Assembly (NCBI GenBank): GCA_036267135.1
Contig: DATAWQ010000139.1
Coordinates: 62,001-126,000, forward strand
From: PALSA-505 sp036267135
GTDB lineage: Bacteria > Actinomycetota > Actinomycetes > Streptosporangiales > Streptosporangiaceae
Direction: 5' to 3'
DNA: 64,000 bases
Shown here: one piece after another, positions 60,151 to 64,000 of the stretch
Layout: the number at the start of each line of letters is the position of its first letter
Numbering within the stretch: position 1 is the stretch's first letter
Translations under genes and position numbers: made by a program
The notes under the pieces: generated by a model
What the model was told of the DNA's origin: nothing
Databases searched by the model: none
What the model saw: the letters and a program-made list of their open reading frames with translations, nothing else

Positions 60151-60179
60151 AGCGTAAGACAGAAAGTCTTACGGCTCAA
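60151..60179 (-). promoter_or_regulatory. Leaderless promoter and operator of vapBC
   Basis: Minus strand: -35 TTGAGC (60179-60174), 17-nt spacer, -10 TACGCT (60156-60151), 6 nt, then the ATG. The perfect inverted repeat CGTAAGAC / GTCTTACG (60153-60160 and 60166-60173, 5-nt gap) fills the spacer and touches the -10 box: a classic autoregulatory operator. Confidence 0.8.
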
Positions 60180-60234
60180 CCTCGCCAGGTTCCACCGAAG
60201 TCCTTTCCATGATCGGAAGGGGCCTCTGACCTGG

Positions 60235-60403
60235 GAGCCGCCTATCGGAATCGAACCGATGACCTACGCATTACGAGTCAAACGAGACACGTCCAGGTCC
60301 GTCCAGACCCGACACCTGGCCCGGGTGGCTGACAACCAGCTCGCCCCAGCATCCCGTCGCCGTCCAAGATCGTCCAGACCTGTTGTTAGCATCCGCGTTA
60401 GCA
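60235..60403 (-). repeat. att-like repeat copy 4 (tRNA-Thr(CGT) 3' half plus arm)
   Basis: Core identical to copies 2 and 3 from acceptor strand to anticodon loop (60235-60275). The arm is the most diverged but keeps the GTCC blocks and two GTTAGCA heptamers at 60385 and 60397. No tRNA 5' half follows, so this too is a displaced fragment, not a gene. Confidence 0.85.
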
Positions 60404-60413
60404 AGATCACCCG

Positions 60414-60977
60414 TCATGACGATGGGCGTATGTGGTCCGAGCCATCGCGGGGTAGCTTCACGATGGTCTCGATCATCGCTCGCTCGGCGTCGGTGAGCGT
60501 GTAGGCCGTCGAGACCTGGCGCCATATGCTCACCGGACCGTGACTGCCGTTGCATAGCGAGTGAGCGACCTTCAGATTGGTTGCGATCGGAGGTCCGCCG
60601 TCGTTGCTCGAGACTGGGTAATGATCAGTCGTTGCGGTGAGCGGATGCGGCCACGATAGGAAGGCGTCGATTTGCAAGCCACAGCGGTGGCAGATCCAGT
60701 TGTCCCGCTCAGCGACTTGGAGGCGCAACCTTTTACCAACGTTGTGGTTGGGCCGCACCTGCCCGCACTCGGGGCACATGAACCGTCCAGTGCGGACGTC
60801 CTTGCACGCGCGCCACTCGACTGCGGCACCGCAGCCCTGACAGCGCATCGCGAGTTCAAGTTGCTCTGGCCACTGCCTGCGGAAGAACTCGACTTCCGTA
60901 GCAGCATCACCCATGCTGCAAGGGCATGGAGTGTCCTCCGGAAGTGCTTCTCCGCATATTTGGCAGATATAGCCCAT
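60414..60977 (-). CDS. Zinc-ribbon HNH endonuclease-like protein
   Basis: A 187-residue protein with three Cys-rich parts: CQICGEALPEDTPCPC near the N-terminus, CQGCGAAVEW with FMCPECGQV in the middle, then an HNH core: ERDNWICHRCGLQI, TTDHYPVSSNDGGP and NLKVAHSLCNGSHG (D-H...N...H-x-x-C-N). Phage- or defence-related HNH nucleases often have this arrangement. It lies between att copy 4 and the TIR gene, on the same strand as the latter. ATG 60977 is a fair start without a strong ribosome binding site. Confidence 0.78.
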   Translation of the reverse strand: MGYICQICGEALPEDTPCPCSMGDAATEVEFFRRQWPEQLELAMRCQGCGAAVEWRACKDVRTGRFMCPECGQVRPNHNVGKRLRLQVAERDNWICHRCGLQIDAFLSWPHPLTATTDHYPVSSNDGGPPIATNLKVAHSLCNGSHGPVSIWRQVSTAYTLTDAERAMIETIVKLPRDGSDHIRPSS

Positions 60978-61474
60978 AAGCGGATTAGCTCTGGCCTAGG
61001 GTCCATCAACATCATGGGCATTATATCGTGGCGGCGACCGGCCGCTTTCGGACCGAACATTCGTCCTGACCAGCCAAGACGCCCAACCGTGGACGGTAGC
61101 GGCCGGACGCTCGCGGGTGAGGTCGGTTGTCGTCAGCCTCGGCCCAACTCACCAGCTCGTCACAGCCCTTCATCCGCATCCGCGCACGCCTGGCCTACCT
61201 GATCATCCCGTCGCCATCGGCCCGCCCACCAGGGGTGCGGGCCGGGCCCCGCCGGGTCCAGGTGGAGCGCCCCGCCGGACGAACGACCTGAACCCGGCGG
61301 GCCTGGTCTGCTCGGCTCGCCCGCGTCGATGGCATCGGGTGATCAGGCCACCCGCCCACAGACCAGATTTCTTGCATCGCTGATCATCTTGGAGCCGGAG
61401 CGCCCCGCCGGAGGCAAGGTCTGTGCTGCCAGTTTGAGCACTCGGGTATTACGGCCCGTATGACCTCTGATTCG
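60978..61474. other. Intergenic region between the HNH and TIR genes
   Basis: About 500 bp without a supported gene. It holds a direct repeat GGAGCGCCCCGCCGGA (61264-61279 and 61397-61412, 133 nt apart). The base composition changes from GC-rich to AT-richer near 61440, at the 3' side of the TIR gene. Confidence 0.6.
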
Positions 61475-62578
61475 TTAAGCGCCCGTGCCTGAGGGATCGA
61501 TCGATTGCCATGAGATGATGATTTGCATCGCCGTGCCCAACGAACGCAGACCGGTGGTGAGCGGGGATATCGCGCGCCTCAGCGTTACGCTCGCCAGCGC
61601 CGCCATTCGCATCGTTTTCTCAAGATTATCCAATTGGGCAAAACTCTCCTGCACGCCGGAAAAACTCTTTTCGATTTGTGAACGGAGAGCCTCTACCTGA
61701 CTTTGGGTATCCGACGGATCGATGGAGTACATTTCCATTATAAACGCACGCATCTCAGCGTCGAGTTGCCTCGCAGTGGCTTCAATTCTGGAAGCTTTAT
61801 CTCCGAATTCAGCCGCAGGCTCGCGGATGTCGTCTGCCAGCGACTTGAAAAAGAAACTACGCTGCGCTACCGTCATATCGCCGATCTCGCGCCCAGCAGT
61901 GCGATCAATAGCAGCCTGCCCGACCTGCTCCATGAGAGGCTCAATATCCGAGAGTTCGGCTCCTAGGTCAGAGATATGCCTTTCTATTGTCTCTGAGTCA
62001 ACTTCAGTCAGAGACTCGACGTTCGAAGCCGAGGGAACGCCAACCGGGGAATCGCCACTCAGGTTATCTCCCACTCTTTCTAGGGCATCCTGAAGCCCTT
62101 TCACGATCACGCCGATTCGCTGCTTCCACGCTGACGATTCATAGCCAGACTCGAACTCGTCAGATATTGATTTCCAGTTCAAACCGGCTACTACCTGAAC
62201 CAGATCGTCGGGATTTTCTTTAGAAATCTGCTCTTTCCCTGCGAGAATAATAGGCAGCACAAGGTCCGATACACCTCTTTGCTCTGCCGCGGAATAAAAG
62301 GCTGAGAGCTCTTCGCGGCAGTTGGGGTGATTGAAGTAGCGCATAGTTATGATCGGGATAAACAGTGTACTGCCAAGGATGGCACCCGAGATCTTCTCTC
62401 GCCAGTTCTCTCCCCACCCGATGGAATTGTGATCCAGGAAGACTTTAAGCTCCGATCCAGTAGCGGCCTCAAAGCGTCCTGCCACTTCCTTCATAAGACG
62501 ATCAACTACGCCGTCGTGGTCTTCATTATCAACATGCGTATAGCTAACAAAGCACTGATATGGGACAGGCTCGGACAC
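61475..62578 (-). CDS. TIR-domain protein, probable antiphage or NAD-hydrolase effector
   Basis: A 367-residue protein. The N-terminal 150 residues are a TIR domain: YQCFVSYTHVDNEDHDGVVD (box 1), LKVFLDHNSIGWGENWREKI (box 2), GSTLFIPIITMRYFNHPNC, then REELSAFYSAAEQRG with the glutamate expected for NAD cleavage. The C-terminal half is helical and acidic (coiled-coil-like around SDTQSQVEALRSQIEKSFSG), ending in a more hydrophobic segment. Bacterial TIR proteins hydrolyse NAD or make cyclic-ADPR signals in defence. The gene is clearly poorer in GC than its neighbours, suggesting recent transfer. GTG 62578 has GGTAGGT upstream. Confidence 0.85.
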   Translation of the reverse strand: MSEPVPYQCFVSYTHVDNEDHDGVVDRLMKEVAGRFEAATGSELKVFLDHNSIGWGENWREKISGAILGSTLFIPIITMRYFNHPNCREELSAFYSAAEQRGVSDLVLPIILAGKEQISKENPDDLVQVVAGLNWKSISDEFESGYESSAWKQRIGVIVKGLQDALERVGDNLSGDSPVGVPSASNVESLTEVDSETIERHISDLGAELSDIEPLMEQVGQAAIDRTAGREIGDMTVAQRSFFFKSLADDIREPAAEFGDKASRIEATARQLDAEMRAFIMEMYSIDPSDTQSQVEALRSQIEKSFSGVQESFAQLDNLEKTMRMAALASVTLRRAISPLTTGLRSLGTAMQIIISWQSIDPSGTGA

Positions 62579-63064
62579 GATTTACCTACCTTGTTTATTT
62601 AAATATGCACGGATTTTATCGAGATTCGCTCCGCAATTCACCCCCATATAGCATCAGGGCAGCGACGCTATATGGGGCTAAAGGCTATCGCATCAGCCAA
62701 GTCCTCGGACGGACTTCCGAGGGATCTTGTGACTCACGGGACAGTCTTAAACCATAGTCGACAGATGAGAATTGTGAAACGTATGGTGAGATAGATACAG
62801 CCAATGACAGAGCGACGCTGAGAGTGTGTGTGATCCCGCGGCGAGCGTCATGGAGTCAACCGCTGAAGCGACAACCATCCATGCTGAGCCCTTCTAGGGG
62901 CCTAGAAGCCGCTCGTCTCCTGAGGCCGACCGGGTGCGCCGGGACCGGCCGGGACGGATCGCACGCCCGGCGTGGCCGGGCGGCCGGCGGGGAGCGAAGC
63001 GAGCCGCCCTTGATGATCGTAAAGAAAGTTGTAACAGGCACCCGCTGGCCGAGGCGCCCAGTCG
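62579..63064. other. Intergenic region upstream of the TIR gene
   Basis: About 490 bp. A low-GC part (62579-62830) with the inverted repeat at 62642-62677, then a very GC-rich part near 62930-63010 with local self-complementary GC runs. No supported gene. Confidence 0.6.
62642..62677. promoter_or_regulatory. Inverted repeat upstream of the TIR gene
   Basis: CCCCATATAGC (62642-62652) and GCTATATGGGG (62667-62677) are exact inverted copies, 14 nt apart, 64-99 nt before the TIR start. It could be a dimeric repressor site or a hairpin that ends transcription entering from the right. Confidence 0.5.
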
Positions 63065-63472
63065 CTACGGCAGCTCGGGCCAGTCGAATCTTGCCCAGAT
63101 GGTGCGGCTGGAGTGGTCGCCGTCGATGCCCCAGTCGCTGGCGAGGGCGCGGAGGATGTCCAAGCCATGGTGCCCGGTCGGATCGCTGATGGCTGGAGTC
63201 CAGGGGCCGCCGTCGTCCTGGACCTCTATCCGAACGTAGCTATCTGAGTCGATCATGACCCGGACTGTGAAGGTGCCACCAGGCAGACGTGAGCGACTGT
63301 GCAGGGCGGCGTTTGCCGCCAGCTCGGACGCGCAGAGGATCACATCGTCGGCCATCGGGCAGTCGCGCAGCACCGCGCGAAGGTCGGCCCGGACAACACG
63401 CACTTGGTCGGCTGTGCCTGGGTAGGCGGTGCTGGTGGTACACGACGCGAGCGCTCTGGGAGCTGGCTGCAT
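63065..63472 (-). CDS. RsbW/SpoIIAB-like ATP-binding protein (anti-sigma-factor type)
   Basis: A 135-residue HATPase_c_2 domain: N-box LCASELAANAALHSRSRLPG, G1-box VRIEVQDDGGPW, then DPTGHHGLDILRALASDWGI as the ATP lid/G2 region. Such single-domain proteins are serine kinases that hold a sigma factor or its antagonist; they are abundant in actinomycetes and usually have no known partner. ATG 63472 has GAGGAA just upstream; the open frame extends to 63520. Confidence 0.88.
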   Translation of the reverse strand: MQPAPRALASCTTSTAYPGTADQVRVVRADLRAVLRDCPMADDVILCASELAANAALHSRSRLPGGTFTVRVMIDSDSYVRIEVQDDGGPWTPAISDPTGHHGLDILRALASDWGIDGDHSSRTIWARFDWPELP

Positions 63473-63612
63473 GGTTCCTCGCTGCTCTGCGGTTACGTAT
63501 CGTCGCAGAGCGTACTCCAAGTCTTTGTGCCATACAATAAGTACGTGTTACTTGATGTACTAGCGCAGAACAATTGGTGCGAGCATGGCGTCACACGACT
63601 TGGAGGAGAAGG

Positions 63613-63921
63613 ATGTTCGGTCTGTGCGTGCGCTTCACGTGCAAGGACGCGGCCAGCGCCGAGGCGTATGACCGCCTGGTGGCCGAGACTGTCGAGGGGA
63701 TCAAGACCAACGAGCCGGGAACGCTGGTGTACGCCTCCCACTTGGTGGAGGGGCAGCCGCTACAGCGCATCTTCTATGAGCTGTACCGCGATCGGGCGGC
63801 GTTCGAGGCGCACGGGGAGGCTGCGCATACCCGCCGCTATCTGGACCAGCGGGACCAGTATCTGGCCAGCACCGAGGTTGACTGGCTGACTCTCCAGACG
63901 GGCAAAGGCACCGACGGGTGA
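63613..63921 (+). CDS. Antibiotic-biosynthesis-monooxygenase (ABM)-like protein
   Basis: A 102-residue dimeric alpha-beta barrel protein: MFGLCVRFTCKDAASAEAYD, EGIKTNEPGTLVYASHLVEG, RIFYELYRDRAAFEAHGEA, a typical ABM/heme-oxygenase-like order. The start ATG 63613 has GGAGAAGG. A GTGA overlap links it to the XRE gene, so the two form an operon, probably a small redox or quinone-handling enzyme with its regulator. Confidence 0.85.
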   Translation: MFGLCVRFTCKDAASAEAYDRLVAETVEGIKTNEPGTLVYASHLVEGQPLQRIFYELYRDRAAFEAHGEAAHTRRYLDQRDQYLASTEVDWLTLQTGKGTDG

Positions 63922-64000
63922 GCACACCGGACTACCAGCAAGCTCTTGGCCGCAAGATCGCGGCCGAACGGCACCGCCGTGGCCTGTCCCAGCCCGAGCT
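63918..64000 (+). CDS. XRE-family HTH regulator, N-terminus, cut by window end
   Basis: GTG 63918 overlaps the ABM stop. The 28 residues present (STPDYQQALGRKIAAERHRR then GLSQPEL) match the first helices of an XRE helix-turn-helix. The gene runs past the window. Confidence 0.8.
   Translation, partial: MSTPDYQQALGRKIAAERHRRGLSQPE

Noticed and set aside
57993..60275. tRNA genes at the three tRNA-like segments
   Set aside because: Only the 3' half is present; the 5' acceptor strand, D-arm and 5' anticodon stem are missing in every copy.

Overview
The window is high-GC DNA with strong G/C preference at third codon positions, GTG starts next to ATG starts, and gene families typical of Actinomycetota (DUF222/HNH endonuclease, CsbD, Dps, a DUF3516-type helicase, PHP-domain PolX, sugar ABC transporters without their own ATPase). 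Three secreted proteases of acid-active families (two G1 glutamic peptidases, one S53 sedolisin) point to a soil actinomycete, perhaps an acid-tolerant one. The species cannot be read from the sequence.

Region 1, about 0-20.5 kb, is a redox and stress block: a cut-off cyclic-nucleotide-type regulator, a CheB-type esterase, a malic enzyme, an SDR, and then a formate dehydrogenase operon. Its catalytic subunit reads through an in-frame UGA at 5009-5011 that has a bacterial SECIS hairpin directly behind it, so this is a selenoprotein. SurE, CsbD, a formaldehyde-dehydrogenase-like zinc enzyme, Dps, a DUF2231-Rieske protein, a HhH DNA glycosylase, a 3-hydroxyisobutyrate-dehydrogenase-like enzyme, transketolase, a HAD phosphatase and an FAD oxidoreductase follow. 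Gene remnants (methyltransferase, F420-type oxidoreductase) lie between them.

Region 2, about 20.5-53.5 kb, is core metabolism mixed with a secretome: G1 peptidases, a three-gene sugar ABC transporter, DUF222/HNH protein, PolX, helicases, two very large paralogous secreted proteins each with 14 cysteine-pair WNG repeats, a TetR-controlled pair of acyl-CoA-synthetase-like genes, a decaying PadR operon, an orphan ATP-grasp ligase, Maf, a phospholipase-C-like phosphoesterase paired with a beta-propeller protein, GtrA and a sedolisin. A short palindromic repeat recurs at four gene boundaries here.

Region 3, about 53.7-62.6 kb, is an accessory island. Four direct repeats match the 3' half of a tRNA-Thr(CGT) gene, and each carries the same adjoining arm with two heptamers spaced exactly 12 nt. 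They punctuate the island into cassettes: Fic plus HicBA, then HigBA, then VapBC, then an HNH protein and a low-GC TIR-domain gene. This looks like serial integration at one tRNA gene, leaving toxin-antitoxin and defence cargo but no integrase. The promoters visible for the toxin-antitoxin operons place the -10 box exactly 6 nt before the start codon, which suggests leaderless mRNAs.

The right edge (63-64 kb) has a RsbW-like ATPase, a small monooxygenase and the start of an XRE-family regulator cut by the window end.
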